Shown here: one piece after another, positions 41,601 to 51,351 of the stretch
How positions within the stretch are numbered: the first letter of the stretch is position 1
Layout: each line of letters starts with the position of its first letter
Source: JAAGZL01 sp050297535
GTDB lineage: Bacteria; Pseudomonadota; Gammaproteobacteria; Chromatiales; Chromatiaceae
DNA: 64,000 nucleotides
Reading direction: 5' to 3'
Assembly (NCBI GenBank): GCA_050297535.1
Contig: JBNKSV010000002.1
Span: 44,321 to 108,320, forward strand
Position numbers and translations under genes: made by a program
The notes under the pieces: model-generated
Told to the model about the DNA's origin: nothing
What the model saw: the letters and a program-made list of their open reading frames with translations, nothing else
Database searches by the model: none

Positions 41601-43037
41601 ATGGATGAACTAAAAGCCATTTATGCATCACTCCAACTCAGTTCAATAGACTGGGAGTTGATGTTGCGCTGCATCTTCCAGTTGGTGTTGCTTTCCACTG
41701 CGGCCGTATTTTCCGGTTCTGAGACCGCACTTTTTTCCCTGAGTCGTATTGATCTGCAGAAGTTGCGGCACGAGCGCGGCCCCCGTTCCGAGCATATCCA
41801 CGCCATGCTGGATGAGCCGCGTCGCCTGATCATATCTCTTCTCTGTGGAAATGAGTTGGTCAACATAGTATCAGCGGTGAACATGACCTCTATCCTGATG
41901 CTTTTGTTTGGTTCTAAGGATGTCGCCTGGATCAATATCTTGATCATGGCCCCTATGTTGCTGCTGATTGGCGAGGTAACGCCTAAGACCATTGCGGTCA
42001 GTTTTCCTATGAAGTTTGCTACCAGGATAACTGCCCGCATAATTCCGCGCTGGATTACCCTGATAACGCCGCTCCGCGAAGGGGTAAGGGTAGTGGCCGA
42101 CCGGATCACGACCTTCATTGTTGGCGACGAGGTCAGTCGTGAGAATATTCTGCAGCCGGATGAGTTGCGCACCTTGCTGGAAGAGGGGGAGGAGACCGGC
42201 ATCATCGACGCCACAGAGCGGGTATTGATAGATAATTTACTAGAGGCGTCCGAGACCGATATCTACCGCATTATGACCCCATGTCCCAGGATCAGGTTTC
42301 TAAACGCCAATCTGCCGGTGCCGGAACTTATAGATGAGTTCCGCAGGCTGCGCCATCCAAGGGTGCCGGTATATAAGGGCAACTGGGATAATGTCATCGG
42401 ATTTATTCACTCAGAGACCATACTTAAGCTGACCCGTGCTGGCGGGGATATGCAGGATGTAACGCTGGACAGGATCATCAAGCCAGCCCACTTCGTTCCG
42501 CCCACCAAGAAGGTGGACGAGATGTTTGACTATTTCCAGGCGCACAACACCAGGGCGGCTATTATCCTGGGTGAATATGGTGAGGTTCTGGGCATAGTCA
42601 CCATGAAGGATGTGCTTACCTTTATCTTTGGTGAGATATCTGGGCGCATGGAGGGCCAGGAGTATTATCAGGAACAGGACGAGAACAGCTATACGGTCCC
42701 TGGCGACATGCGTCTGACGGACTTCTACAATCTTACCAATTTCGACATTGAAGATCCGGTCATGGCCACCATCGGCGGCGTGGCCTTCCGTTTGTTTGAT
42801 CGTATGCCGGCCGAGGGCGACAAGGTTTTATATGAGGGGTATGAATTTACCGCTAAAGAGGTGAAAGGGTTACGAATAAGTAAGGTGCGTGTGAGTCGGT
42901 TATCTGGAGGGAAATCTGTAGACGATAGTGATGACGCAGCTGAAGCGGTGAGCCTGGCTGAAGGGCATGTGGAAGAGAATACAGATGCTGTAGATGGTAT
43001 AGAGCAAGAGGAGAGAAGAGATGGAATGGATACTTAA
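41601..43037 (+). CDS. DUF21/CBS/CorC-domain membrane protein (1)
   Basis: A 478-residue member of the CNNM/CorB family. The N-terminal DUF21 membrane domain (about 25-190) has SGSETALFSLSRIDLQKLRH and IGEVTPKTIAVSFPMKFA. A CBS pair follows (about 220-345), with RFLNANLPVPELIDEFRRLR and GIVTMKDVLTFIFGEI. The C-terminal CorC/HlyC transporter-associated domain covers about 360-440. The tail (445-478) is acidic and disordered. Family members handle Mg/Co ions. It overlaps the paralogous next gene by 17 bases, indicating an operon. Confidence 0.9.
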   Translation: MDELKAIYASLQLSSIDWELMLRCIFQLVLLSTAAVFSGSETALFSLSRIDLQKLRHERGPRSEHIHAMLDEPRRLIISLLCGNELVNIVSAVNMTSILMLLFGSKDVAWINILIMAPMLLLIGEVTPKTIAVSFPMKFATRITARIIPRWITLITPLREGVRVVADRITTFIVGDEVSRENILQPDELRTLLEEGEETGIIDATERVLIDNLLEASETDIYRIMTPCPRIRFLNANLPVPELIDEFRRLRHPRVPVYKGNWDNVIGFIHSETILKLTRAGGDMQDVTLDRIIKPAHFVPPTKKVDEMFDYFQAHNTRAAIILGEYGEVLGIVTMKDVLTFIFGEISGRMEGQEYYQEQDENSYTVPGDMRLTDFYNLTNFDIEDPVMATIGGVAFRLFDRMPAEGDKVLYEGYEFTAKEVKGLRISKVRVSRLSGGKSVDDSDDAAEAVSLAEGHVEENTDAVDGIEQEERRDGMDT

Positions 43038-44280
43038 TTTCCTCTTGATTGTATTCTTTCTGGTGCTGAAAGGGTTTTTCTCCGGATCGGAGATCGCTAT
43101 GGTGAACTCCGACAAGCTAAAACTGCGGCATAGGGCGAAGATAGGAGATCGCGGCGCTGGCACGGTATTAAAACTGTTCAAGAAACCGGATGTTATTTTG
43201 GGCACCACACTGGTTGGAACCAATCTATCTACGGTTACTATCTCCACCATTGGGGCCCTGATATTTATTGATCTTTTTGGATCAATAGGCGAGTTCATCT
43301 CTATTCTGGTCCTGACCCCGGTCTTGCTGATCTTGGGAGAGGTGGTGCCAAAGAGCGTGTTTCAGCAAAACGCAGATAACGTGGCCCCTAAGATAATATA
43401 TGCCCTGCGTTTCTTTTCTTATCTGTTTTATCCAGTGATATTTATCTTTAGCGGTGTGGCGCGTTTTGCCACGCGTATCGTAGGCGGCGGGGCCGAGCCG
43501 CAGAACATGTTCATTACCCGTGAGGAATTGCGGGTGTTGTTGGATGTCACCGAGACCGCGGCATCGCCATCAACAATAGATCGCAAGCGGATTCGCCGCA
43601 TAATCAGGTTTGCCGATACTACGGTGGGTGAGGCCATGATTCCCCTGGCGGATGTGGTCGGGCTGAACGAGACCCGTGACATGGACGAGGCTGTGCGCAG
43701 GGTGATGATGCATGGTTACAACCGGTTGCCGGTGTATAGCCGGAATATAACCAACGTAAAGGGGGTGCTTACCCTGAATACCTGGGACCTTATGCAATCT
43801 GACATACTTAACCACTCTGTATCTGATTATGTCAGTCCGGCCCTGTATCTTTCCCCTAAACAAACGCTGGACCGGGCCTTGCCGCAACTACAGGCTAGAA
43901 AAGACCATATGGCCATAGTGGTGGATGAGTTTGGCTCTGCGGTAGGTATTCTCACCATGGAGGATGTGTTTGAAGAGGTGGTGGGCGAGATCGACGTTGG
44001 GTACGACTTTGATGAGTATCAACCAAAACGTAAGATCTATATTGAGCACGAGAGCGAGAATTCACACCTTATGAGTGGGCGCACACCAATCTCTGAGGTG
44101 AATGATATCCTGCATGTACACTTCCCGGTGGAAGAAGCCCATACCATTGGTGGTCTGATTGTCAGCAGGATCCGCAATATACCGGTGGAGGGCGATTCCA
44201 TCATAGAACAGGGCCACAGATTGACCGTTCTTGAGGCAGATTCCAGATCGGTGATTAAGGTCAGGGTGGAGCGTTGCTAG
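43021..44280 (+). CDS. DUF21/CBS/CorC-domain membrane protein (2)
   Basis: A 419-residue paralogue of the preceding protein. DUF21 domain about 1-180 with FFSGSEIAMVNSDKLKLRHR, NLSTVTISTIGALIFIDLFG and LGEVVPKSVFQQNADNVAP. The CBS pair covers about 200-320 with HMAIVVDEFGSAVGILTMED, a stronger CBS motif than in copy 1. The CorC domain covers about 340-419. The acidic tail of copy 1 is absent. The pair could form a hetero-oligomeric metal exporter; that is inference from arrangement. Confidence 0.9.
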   Translation: MEWILNFLLIVFFLVLKGFFSGSEIAMVNSDKLKLRHRAKIGDRGAGTVLKLFKKPDVILGTTLVGTNLSTVTISTIGALIFIDLFGSIGEFISILVLTPVLLILGEVVPKSVFQQNADNVAPKIIYALRFFSYLFYPVIFIFSGVARFATRIVGGGAEPQNMFITREELRVLLDVTETAASPSTIDRKRIRRIIRFADTTVGEAMIPLADVVGLNETRDMDEAVRRVMMHGYNRLPVYSRNITNVKGVLTLNTWDLMQSDILNHSVSDYVSPALYLSPKQTLDRALPQLQARKDHMAIVVDEFGSAVGILTMEDVFEEVVGEIDVGYDFDEYQPKRKIYIEHESENSHLMSGRTPISEVNDILHVHFPVEEAHTIGGLIVSRIRNIPVEGDSIIEQGHRLTVLEADSRSVIKVRVERC

Positions 44281-44411
44281 CACTATAGCCGGTTGGGCTG
44301 TATTAGCATTAATGCATTTGATTTTCCTAAAGTTTATATCAAATAAACCAGTCAAGATTATTTAGTAAATAGTTAGATTTGCGCTATCTTTACTAGGATG
44401 GAGGGATAGCT

Positions 44412-44879
44412 ATGACAGCGAAAACGAATAAAAACCCAATACTTGTTCCGGTGGATTTTTCTCCGCACTCAGAGATGGCGCTGCTAAAGGCGTGTGAATT
44501 CGCAGAGTGTTCCGGGTTGCCGATTGTGGTTCTGCATGTGGTGCACGATCCCGGAGATATGCCCAGTTATTACTCCCGTATTGCAAAGAAGAAGCAGTTA
44601 GTACGGGTTGAGGATATTGCGTCCGAGATGTTCTCGGAATTTATCGCGTCCATTAAGAAAAAATATCCCGATAATAAGACCCTGAAAAAGGCCAAGATGA
44701 TGTTGGTTAAGGGTATACCAGTCACCAGGATACTGCAGGTTGTAGAAGAGGTTGGCGCCTCTATGGTCGTTATGGGCAGCCTGGGCAGGACCGGGCTCAA
44801 ATACGTGTTTCTTGGCTCCAAGGCTGAGCAGATAGTGCGGCAGTGTCCGGTAACGGTTACGATCGTAAAGTCAGAATAA
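44412..44879 (+). CDS. Universal stress protein, UspA family
   Basis: A 155-residue single-domain USP. N-terminal NPILVPVDFSPHSEMALLKA opens the fold. The ATP-binding loop G-x2-G-x9-G-S is present as GSLGRTGLKYVFLGSKAEQI (about 122-141), so an ATP-binding type is likely. A charged insert with KKKYPDNKTLKKAK (about 82-95) is longer than in E. coli UspA. AGGATGGAGGG precedes the ATG. 21 bases separate it from the Na/Pi-type transporter gene, suggesting co-transcription. Confidence 0.92.
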   Translation: MTAKTNKNPILVPVDFSPHSEMALLKACEFAECSGLPIVVLHVVHDPGDMPSYYSRIAKKKQLVRVEDIASEMFSEFIASIKKKYPDNKTLKKAKMMLVKGIPVTRILQVVEEVGASMVVMGSLGRTGLKYVFLGSKAEQIVRQCPVTVTIVKSE

Positions 44880-44900
44880 CAATAAACATGGGTGAATAAT

Positions 44901-46691
44901 ATGCGCAAGGATATCTTGACCAGGGTTGAGGGGTTTGATTTTAGGCCCATGCTGATATTACTGCTTGGGGTTATATCTGTTCTTATCGTTACGCCAATAT
45001 ATGCGGCGGATGGTGCTTCCGAAGGTATGGAGTGGGGAGTCATGGCCATGCAGATGTTTGGCGGTCTGGCCCTATTCCTGTTCGGTATGGAACAGATGGC
45101 CGATGCCTTGAAGGCGGTGGCCGGTGAACGTATGAAGTCCATATTGGCGAAACTAACAGCGAATCGTTTTGCTGGGGTTGCTACTGGCGCCTTTGTTACC
45201 GCTATCATCCAGTCGTCATCGGTTACGACGGTATTGGTGGTGGGGTTTATTACCGCCGGGCTTATGTCGCTGTCCCAGTCCATTGGCATAATAATGGGTG
45301 CGAATATCGGCACCACAATTACCGCGCAGATCGTTGCCTTTAAGGTTACTAAGGCATCCATGCTGATGATAGGCGTTGGTTTCAGCATGCTGTTCATCTC
45401 CAAGGAAGACAAGATGCGGAACTATGGTTCCATGCTTATGGGGCTTGGTATGGTGTTCTTTGGAATGAGTGTTATGAGTGATGCCATGAAGCCATTACGC
45501 TCCTATCAGCCATTTCTGGATTTTATGATTCACATGGAAAGTCCTCTGATAGGCATCATGGTTGCTGCGGTATTTACCGGACTTGTCCAGTCCTCTTCAG
45601 CCACCACCGGTATCGTGATTGTTATGGCTGGGCAGGGGCTTATTACCTTGCCGGCTGGTATTGCCTTGGCGTTTGGCGCCAATGTAGGTACTTGCGTTAC
45701 GGCGTTACTTGCGTCTATCGGCAAACCCAGGGAAGCGTTAAGGGCGGCGCTGGTGCATGTGATATTCAATATTAGCGGCGTGCTTCTCTGGGTGATGTTT
45801 ATCCCCTATCTGGCAGATTTTGTGGCCTGGTTTTCTCCAACCCATCCGGAGCTGAGCGGCATCAATCGCTTGGGGGCGGAAACACCACGGCAGATTGCGA
45901 ATGCCCATACCATCTTCAATATTGCAAATACAGTTATTTTTATTTGGTTTACCGCGCAGATAGGGCAGGTGGTTGAGTGGTTGGTGCCGGATCGGGCATT
46001 GGCGGAAGATGGCCTTATCACCCGTTCTAAATATTTGGATAGTGAATTGCTGTCTACTCCGTCCCTGGCCCTGGATCGGGTGCGTCTGGAGGTGTTGCAT
46101 ATGGGTGATCGGGTAGATGTGATGCTGCAACAAATCCTGCCAGCGCTCCTTGCGGGGGATAAGGGTACGCTTGCGTCTGTACACAAACTGGATGATGAGG
46201 TTGATTATCTGTATGAGCAGATCGTGGAATACATGGGTAAGATCAGTAAGTATAGTTTGACTGATGCTCAAACCGCTGAATTTCTGAAGCTGATGGAGGC
46301 GATCACTGATCTGGAAAATATCGGAGATATTGTTGAGACGAACCTGGTAGTGTTGGGCAATCAGCGTGTTGAATCTGGGGTATCCATAAGCGGAGCGACT
46401 AAAGATGTTATCTCTGGTTTTCATAAGGTTGTTGTGCGTTCGGTCAGGTCAGCAGTTCAGGCAGTTTCACAGAATAATGAGGAAGTGGCGCAAAACGTTA
46501 TTGGCATGAAGGACGAGATTGCGGCTCTGGCTGATTCTGCGGCGTTGCATCAGATGCGGCGTCTGGTGGCGGATGAGCCGAACCGTATACCTGCCTACAC
46601 CATAGAGATGGATATTATCGAAAAACTAAAGCGCATATATTATTTTTCCAAGCGTATGGCTAAGACAGTTTTGCAGGAGGTTAAGGAGTAG
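44901..46691 (+). CDS. Na/phosphate cotransporter-like protein with PhoU-like C-terminus
   Basis: A 596-residue inner-membrane protein of the NptA/PNaS (YjbB-like) family. A signal-like first helix is followed by two inverted transport repeats, each with the QSSS motif: AIIQSSSVTTVLVVGF and LVQSSSATTGIVIVMAG. GANIGTTITAQ and GANVGTCVTALLASIGK are the paired ion-site segments. The last ~210 residues form a cytoplasmic helical PhoU-like domain. It probably moves phosphate with Na+, possibly outward as suggested for YjbB. ATG 44901 is chosen because GGGTGA lies 7 bases before it. Confidence 0.9.
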   Translation: MRKDILTRVEGFDFRPMLILLLGVISVLIVTPIYAADGASEGMEWGVMAMQMFGGLALFLFGMEQMADALKAVAGERMKSILAKLTANRFAGVATGAFVTAIIQSSSVTTVLVVGFITAGLMSLSQSIGIIMGANIGTTITAQIVAFKVTKASMLMIGVGFSMLFISKEDKMRNYGSMLMGLGMVFFGMSVMSDAMKPLRSYQPFLDFMIHMESPLIGIMVAAVFTGLVQSSSATTGIVIVMAGQGLITLPAGIALAFGANVGTCVTALLASIGKPREALRAALVHVIFNISGVLLWVMFIPYLADFVAWFSPTHPELSGINRLGAETPRQIANAHTIFNIANTVIFIWFTAQIGQVVEWLVPDRALAEDGLITRSKYLDSELLSTPSLALDRVRLEVLHMGDRVDVMLQQILPALLAGDKGTLASVHKLDDEVDYLYEQIVEYMGKISKYSLTDAQTAEFLKLMEAITDLENIGDIVETNLVVLGNQRVESGVSISGATKDVISGFHKVVVRSVRSAVQAVSQNNEEVAQNVIGMKDEIAALADSAALHQMRRLVADEPNRIPAYTIEMDIIEKLKRIYYFSKRMAKTVLQEVKE

Positions 46692-46796
46692 TTGTTGTGA
46701 ATGGCCTCTCGCAGTTGTGTGGAATTACATTATGGAAATGGGTGTGAGGTGGAAGTGTGCCGCTTGTTATCGGTTAATGGTGTTGGCTTGAGAATT

Positions 46797-49310
46797 TTAT
46801 GCGGTATTTCTATGTTCAAATTCCCTCTTTATTAGCGATACTCCGAGTTTAAATTCATCCGAGAGTCTTGTTATGTATTCGTCTCCTTGGGTGTTAAATT
46901 TGCCGCTAGTTATAGATTCCGCCTGCAGCAGCAGTTCGCCGAGCCTGGTCATGCCGAGGCTGACTGCCGCACCTCGTAGAGTGTGGGCCAGGTCTTTGAA
47001 TTTTTGCAGATGTTCATCTCTTCTGGCCTGGATCATATTCTCTAGTATGGAATGCCCATAATCATCCATGCTTTGATGAAGCTGGGTGAGAAAATCCTTA
47101 TCTGGGGCCATATGCATTATGCGGGTTAGAACCTCTTTGTCTATTGGCCCGCTAGATTCGCAATTTGCGGCATTTGGTATGTCCTCATTTAGAACTGTAC
47201 TCGCATCATCAATGTTGGTCGCGATGTTTATGGTTTCTATCAGATTCTTTGATGATATCGGTTTGGTGAGGAAAAATTTTATTCCAATCTCCTCGCATTG
47301 TTTGCGTGCTTCAGTTGTGGCGTTGGCGGTCAGTATTACGAAAGGCGTTTGGTTCTCTTTGTGGGCTGCGATGTATCTTTTGTAGGTATCTATGCCGCCT
47401 AGCTTAGGCATGTGCATATCTATTATTACCAAGTCGAATTTCTCGGCGTTAAGGGCCTTTAGGGCCAATTCCCCATTTTCGACAAGTTTGTATCTATGTC
47501 CGTTGTTGTCTAATACCCGCCCTATGACCATGCGGTTTACTGGGTTGTCCTCTGCCGCCAATATCTTTAATTGTCTTGCGTGTTTTTCCGCCGTTGTGCG
47601 CGTAAGGAAGATGTGTTCTTTCTTGTTTAAGATCTGTGCAAGATGTAGGGCATTACGCAGCAATTCTTTATCAACCGGCTCATATAATAAATGTATGCGT
47701 TTTATGCTCTCTGGGTCATGGCTGTCGTCTACGGCTTCTGGTTGAACTATAATGATCGTCTTGTCACAGATTTTATTCTTTGTTAATAAATTCAATTCCT
47801 GGATCGTATTGTATGGATTGTTTGTTCCGTCCAGCAGGATGAGGTCGAAGTCATTGGCGCCATGTTCTATTAGGTCTTGGGCCTGGGGTATGGTGCAAGC
47901 GTCAGAGAATTTAATATTCCATTTCTGGAAGTAATTGGTAATGTTGGTCTGGTTTCGATCATTGTTGGTCAGTCTTAGTACACTTAATTGGCTGAAGTCA
48001 GGTTTGTGTAGTCCGCCGGTCTTGCTTTCCCTGTGAATAGGTAGCTCAAACCAGAAGGTTGACCCCCGGCCGGGTGCGCTGATAACACCTATCTCGCCGC
48101 CCATTAATTCCACCAGTTGTTTGGCAATGCTGGTTCCAAGTCCACTGCCGGTAAGGCGGTTTGTGGCTCCGTTGTCAGCCTGGGTGAATTTCCGGAAGAT
48201 CTTCTCTTGGAGTTCTTTGCGAATGCCAATGCCCGTATCTATTACTTCAAATCTGATAGTTAATGTTGAAAGATGGGTCGCGACCAGTTTGCAATTTAGT
48301 GAGATTGATCCTTGTTCCGTGAATTTAATAGCGTTGCCCAGGAGGTTGATTAATACCTGCCTAATATGGATAGGATCGGCGTTTACAATAAACGGTATCT
48401 GGATGTCTATGCGCTTGGATAGTGTTAGGTCTTTGCTCCTTGCTTGATGGGAGAAGATGTTAAGTGTGGTGGAGATTAATTCATAGAGGTCAAAATCCAA
48501 CAACTCGGTCTCCATCTTGCCGGCCTCTATCTTGGATATGTCCAGCACATCCTTTACCAGTCGGATAATGGTGTCGCTGGAATCTTTGATCGTGGTTACA
48601 TACTCCCTCTCTTCCGTTCCAAGATCGCGGGCTTCAAGAAGTTCCACTGTCCCGATCATCCCGTTCAAGGGGGTGCGGATCTCATGGCTCATGCGGGCGA
48701 GGAACTCGCTCTTAGCTTGGTTTGCCTGTTCGGCAATGCGGCGTTCTTTGTTTATCTTTCTTATAAGTGTTACTACATACGCTGGCAGAATGCACAGGTT
48801 CACCAGTATGCCAATTCCCAAGATAAGATGTTGTTGCCAGAATGGGGTGAAGGCGATAACTAATGAGAAGCCTATAACCGAGATCAGGACTGAGAAATAT
48901 AGATATTTTTCTCCATAACGAAATCCATTGCCGAATGTAACCCAAAGGTAGATTCCAAACCAGGGGGCAAATGCCTCACCTAGCATGTAGAGAAACACCG
49001 ATACCGCGGCTATGTCTAAAATGCAGCCAGCTATACGCCGTAATGGTGAGATCTGCGGCCACTTTATTATGGATAACATAATTCCAATGGCGAGGGCGAC
49101 GAACGGATAGACGAAAATATGCGGTGAAAGTGCCGAGTGATCAGTCGGTAGTATTTCTTTATGCTCTATGAACAACAAATAGGAGTAGGCTAAGAGGGCG
49201 ATACCTAGTCTTATTGCGGCCTGTTCATGTTCGCTATCTGTACGATTTTTTAATCGCTTGTTGATAGAGGAGAAGATATTAATGACACACGGGATTGGTT
49301 TGATATTCAT
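46797..49310 (-). CDS. RpfC-like hybrid sensor histidine kinase
   Basis: An 837-residue membrane kinase. About five N-terminal helices (36-185) include PWFGIYLWVTFGNGFRYG, the pattern of the RpfC sensor domain, which in Xanthomonas detects DSF fatty-acid signals. HisKA has H209 in MSHEIRTPLNG, the ATPase N box NLLGNAIKFTE is at 322-332, followed by VIDTGIGI. A first receiver-like domain (443-560) keeps a D494-containing strand but lacks the acidic pocket and looks degenerate. The second receiver (581-695) is intact with D631. The HPt domain (723-830) has H776 in AHTLRGAA. No rpfF or rpfG is present, so the signal and output are unknown. Confidence 0.88.
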   Translation of the reverse strand: MNIKPIPCVINIFSSINKRLKNRTDSEHEQAAIRLGIALLAYSYLLFIEHKEILPTDHSALSPHIFVYPFVALAIGIMLSIIKWPQISPLRRIAGCILDIAAVSVFLYMLGEAFAPWFGIYLWVTFGNGFRYGEKYLYFSVLISVIGFSLVIAFTPFWQQHLILGIGILVNLCILPAYVVTLIRKINKERRIAEQANQAKSEFLARMSHEIRTPLNGMIGTVELLEARDLGTEEREYVTTIKDSSDTIIRLVKDVLDISKIEAGKMETELLDFDLYELISTTLNIFSHQARSKDLTLSKRIDIQIPFIVNADPIHIRQVLINLLGNAIKFTEQGSISLNCKLVATHLSTLTIRFEVIDTGIGIRKELQEKIFRKFTQADNGATNRLTGSGLGTSIAKQLVELMGGEIGVISAPGRGSTFWFELPIHRESKTGGLHKPDFSQLSVLRLTNNDRNQTNITNYFQKWNIKFSDACTIPQAQDLIEHGANDFDLILLDGTNNPYNTIQELNLLTKNKICDKTIIIVQPEAVDDSHDPESIKRIHLLYEPVDKELLRNALHLAQILNKKEHIFLTRTTAEKHARQLKILAAEDNPVNRMVIGRVLDNNGHRYKLVENGELALKALNAEKFDLVIIDMHMPKLGGIDTYKRYIAAHKENQTPFVILTANATTEARKQCEEIGIKFFLTKPISSKNLIETINIATNIDDASTVLNEDIPNAANCESSGPIDKEVLTRIMHMAPDKDFLTQLHQSMDDYGHSILENMIQARRDEHLQKFKDLAHTLRGAAVSLGMTRLGELLLQAESITSGKFNTQGDEYITRLSDEFKLGVSLIKREFEHRNTA

Positions 49311-49485
49311 TGATCGATACAGTCCGGATCTTACGGTTCGTGTTAGTGGATTATAAAACTACTGACTGATCTGTATGGTTCCTTGAATTCAAATAAAACC
49401 CTGCATCTTTATTGTATAGATCCATGGTTTATTTATTATCTCTTGGTGTCAAGGGAATTAGGTTCTGTGTGATGTGTGGGCGCGT

Positions 49486-50028
49486 CTACCCCTTATCTAT
49501 GTCTAGATGACTTATATCAGGGATGGGATACGGTTTAACCTCTTTCTTGCAATCTTCCAAAGAGCCGGTGTTTGGCGCCGTCATGCTGATGGCACTGGTG
49601 TCGATCTCTACTGGTTCAGGTTTCGCTGATTCGTCGATTATGGTGCCTGGGTCTGCCAGTGACATGTAAGTAATATCTGGTATCGGTTGTGGTGTCACCG
49701 GTTTGGCGCAATCAATCAGACTTCCGGTGTTGGCTGGCATCAGGGTCAGGCCTTCAGTTGCTTGTGGTGAGGGTGTGTGGATATCAGCAGGTGGCGCTGA
49801 TAGTCTTATTTCAACTATGGCACCTGCCTTTCTGAAGGCTAGGCGATATTTAGTAGCGGTCTCGTCATCCGCTCCAGATTTTATTACCACTGGGTTTCCG
49901 GAGAAAAGCTTGTCCAGTTGGGCCTCATTTGCCCTGAAGATCTTGGCTATCTGTTGTCGCGCGATTTCCAGGTCGCAGCCTTCCAGCAGTTGGCCTGAGA
50001 AGATGATGTCATAGGTCTGGTAGGACAT
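49486..50028 (-). CDS. Protein with FSGQLLEG N-terminal domain, unknown
   Basis: A 180-residue soluble protein. The N-terminal domain (1-78), YDIIFSGQLLEGCDLEIARQ then LDKLFSGNPVVIKSGADDETATKYR, belongs to a widespread gammaproteobacterial domain that often sits at the N terminus of membrane proteins; its function is unknown. The rest (80-180) is Pro/Thr-rich with a duplicated unit, TGSLIDCAKPVTPQPIPDIT (about 106-125) and TGSLEDCKKEVKPYPIPDIS (about 156-175). Each unit has one Cys and a PIPDI motif. Its ribosome binding site is AAGGAACACAGC. Isolated gene. Confidence 0.72.
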   Translation of the reverse strand: MSYQTYDIIFSGQLLEGCDLEIARQQIAKIFRANEAQLDKLFSGNPVVIKSGADDETATKYRLAFRKAGAIVEIRLSAPPADIHTPSPQATEGLTLMPANTGSLIDCAKPVTPQPIPDITYMSLADPGTIIDESAKPEPVEIDTSAISMTAPNTGSLEDCKKEVKPYPIPDISHLDIDKG

Positions 50029-50073
50029 GCTGTGTTCCTTTTCTACACCTTGGTAATTGTAGTATACGCATGC

Positions 50074-51351
50074 TTATCTATCTTGCATCCTTTGTCTTAT
50101 TTTTTGCAGATAACTTGTTTTCATTGCTCGTTCGAATTCCGCGTTTGATCGATACTCAAAACCAAAGATCGGTTGCCATAGTGTTGGGTTTTCCATGCAA
50201 AGATAGAAAAATACCTCTTCATGCCAGCGCTGGGGGAAGCTTTTGTACGCATGACTGAAGAGTTTCAGTTTTGTCTCCAGGGGATAAGATAGTTTGCCTG
50301 CGGCCTCTAGCATGGGCATCTTTAAGATCTTGCTGCGGATGCCGCGTTCCCTGATTTTTTTTAGTACCGGCTTTATGAATGTAAGAGTGCCGATGGATAT
50401 CATTGCCACCTCAGAAGGATCGAACAACTCCTGTACCTGTGCGTAGATTTGGGAATAGTCATCACGCCAACCGGAGTAGTGGACTATGGGATGAAAGTGG
50501 AAGCCGATTATCGCTCCGGTGTCGGCAAGCTTGCGTGCCGCTTCCAGGCGGCGCTGCAGTGATGCGGTCTGGTGTTCTTCGTGGTCTATGATGGTTTGGG
50601 TGTTTAGTGACCAGGTGCAGATGATATTGGGTGGCACCCCTGACTTTAAAAGATGCTGGATGTTCGCTGATTTGGTTTTGAGTTCCAATATTACATTTTC
50701 GTTTGTTTGGGCGAAGTGGATAAGGCTGTCCAGTACCTTATTTTTATTCCCCCACATCAGGGAGTCGGAAGATTGTCCCGTGCCTATGTGGTAGATCTGA
50801 TTCGGGTCTAACTCCAGTCTGGCTAGATTGTCTGCAAAGTTGCTGTCAAAGATCACCTGATTGCCATGGTAGAATGACTGAATGCTGCAGTAGCTGCAAT
50901 CGAAGCCACAGTTTTCCACGGTGTCCAGGGTGAGGAGATTGCAACAGCGGGTCTTTTGCGATGCCACCGGACAGAAACCCAGTGCCAGCCGTCCTTTGGC
51001 AGTGGTTGTGAGTTGCGGTGATTCCGTTACCGGTGGTCTTGGTTGTCCGTAGTGATTTGGTTCTGCCTTTAGTTGTAGCCATTCTGTCTGTAGTCGTTGC
51101 AGCAATGTCTTCTTGGCATATCCGTTACCGGGTTCGTTATCCAGGTTAGACCATATCTCCATTATGTCGGTCTCATCCCAATTGTTCAGGTCGAGGGCTA
51201 TTTCGACAAATTGCCGCAGTTCCTGCATGGTGAATCTATGTTTAAATGCCGCCTCTTTGACAAAGTCCTGCTGTCTGATCGGGAGTTGCGGAAAAGATGT
51301 TTGCCTGGAGATGGTTGCAAACTTGTCTGCGTATGGCTGAGTTTTGGACAT
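50074..51351 (-). CDS. SPL family radical SAM protein
   Basis: A 425-residue radical SAM enzyme related to spore photoproduct lyase. The cluster motif is NCGFDCSYCSIQSF, i.e. C-x3-C-x2-C. Later IGTGQSSDSLMW, VPPNIICTWSLNTQTIIDHE and IIGFHFHPIVHYSGW are SPL-type barrel strands. The N-terminal ~120 residues are an extra domain, unlike Bacillus SplB. The start MSKTQPYADKF (51351) is preferred over the frame start at 51402. A Gram-negative non-spore former would use it for another radical reaction, perhaps repair of UV lesions; substrate unknown. Confidence 0.85.
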   Translation of the reverse strand: MSKTQPYADKFATISRQTSFPQLPIRQQDFVKEAAFKHRFTMQELRQFVEIALDLNNWDETDIMEIWSNLDNEPGNGYAKKTLLQRLQTEWLQLKAEPNHYGQPRPPVTESPQLTTTAKGRLALGFCPVASQKTRCCNLLTLDTVENCGFDCSYCSIQSFYHGNQVIFDSNFADNLARLELDPNQIYHIGTGQSSDSLMWGNKNKVLDSLIHFAQTNENVILELKTKSANIQHLLKSGVPPNIICTWSLNTQTIIDHEEHQTASLQRRLEAARKLADTGAIIGFHFHPIVHYSGWRDDYSQIYAQVQELFDPSEVAMISIGTLTFIKPVLKKIRERGIRSKILKMPMLEAAGKLSYPLETKLKLFSHAYKSFPQRWHEEVFFYLCMENPTLWQPIFGFEYRSNAEFERAMKTSYLQKIRQRMQDR

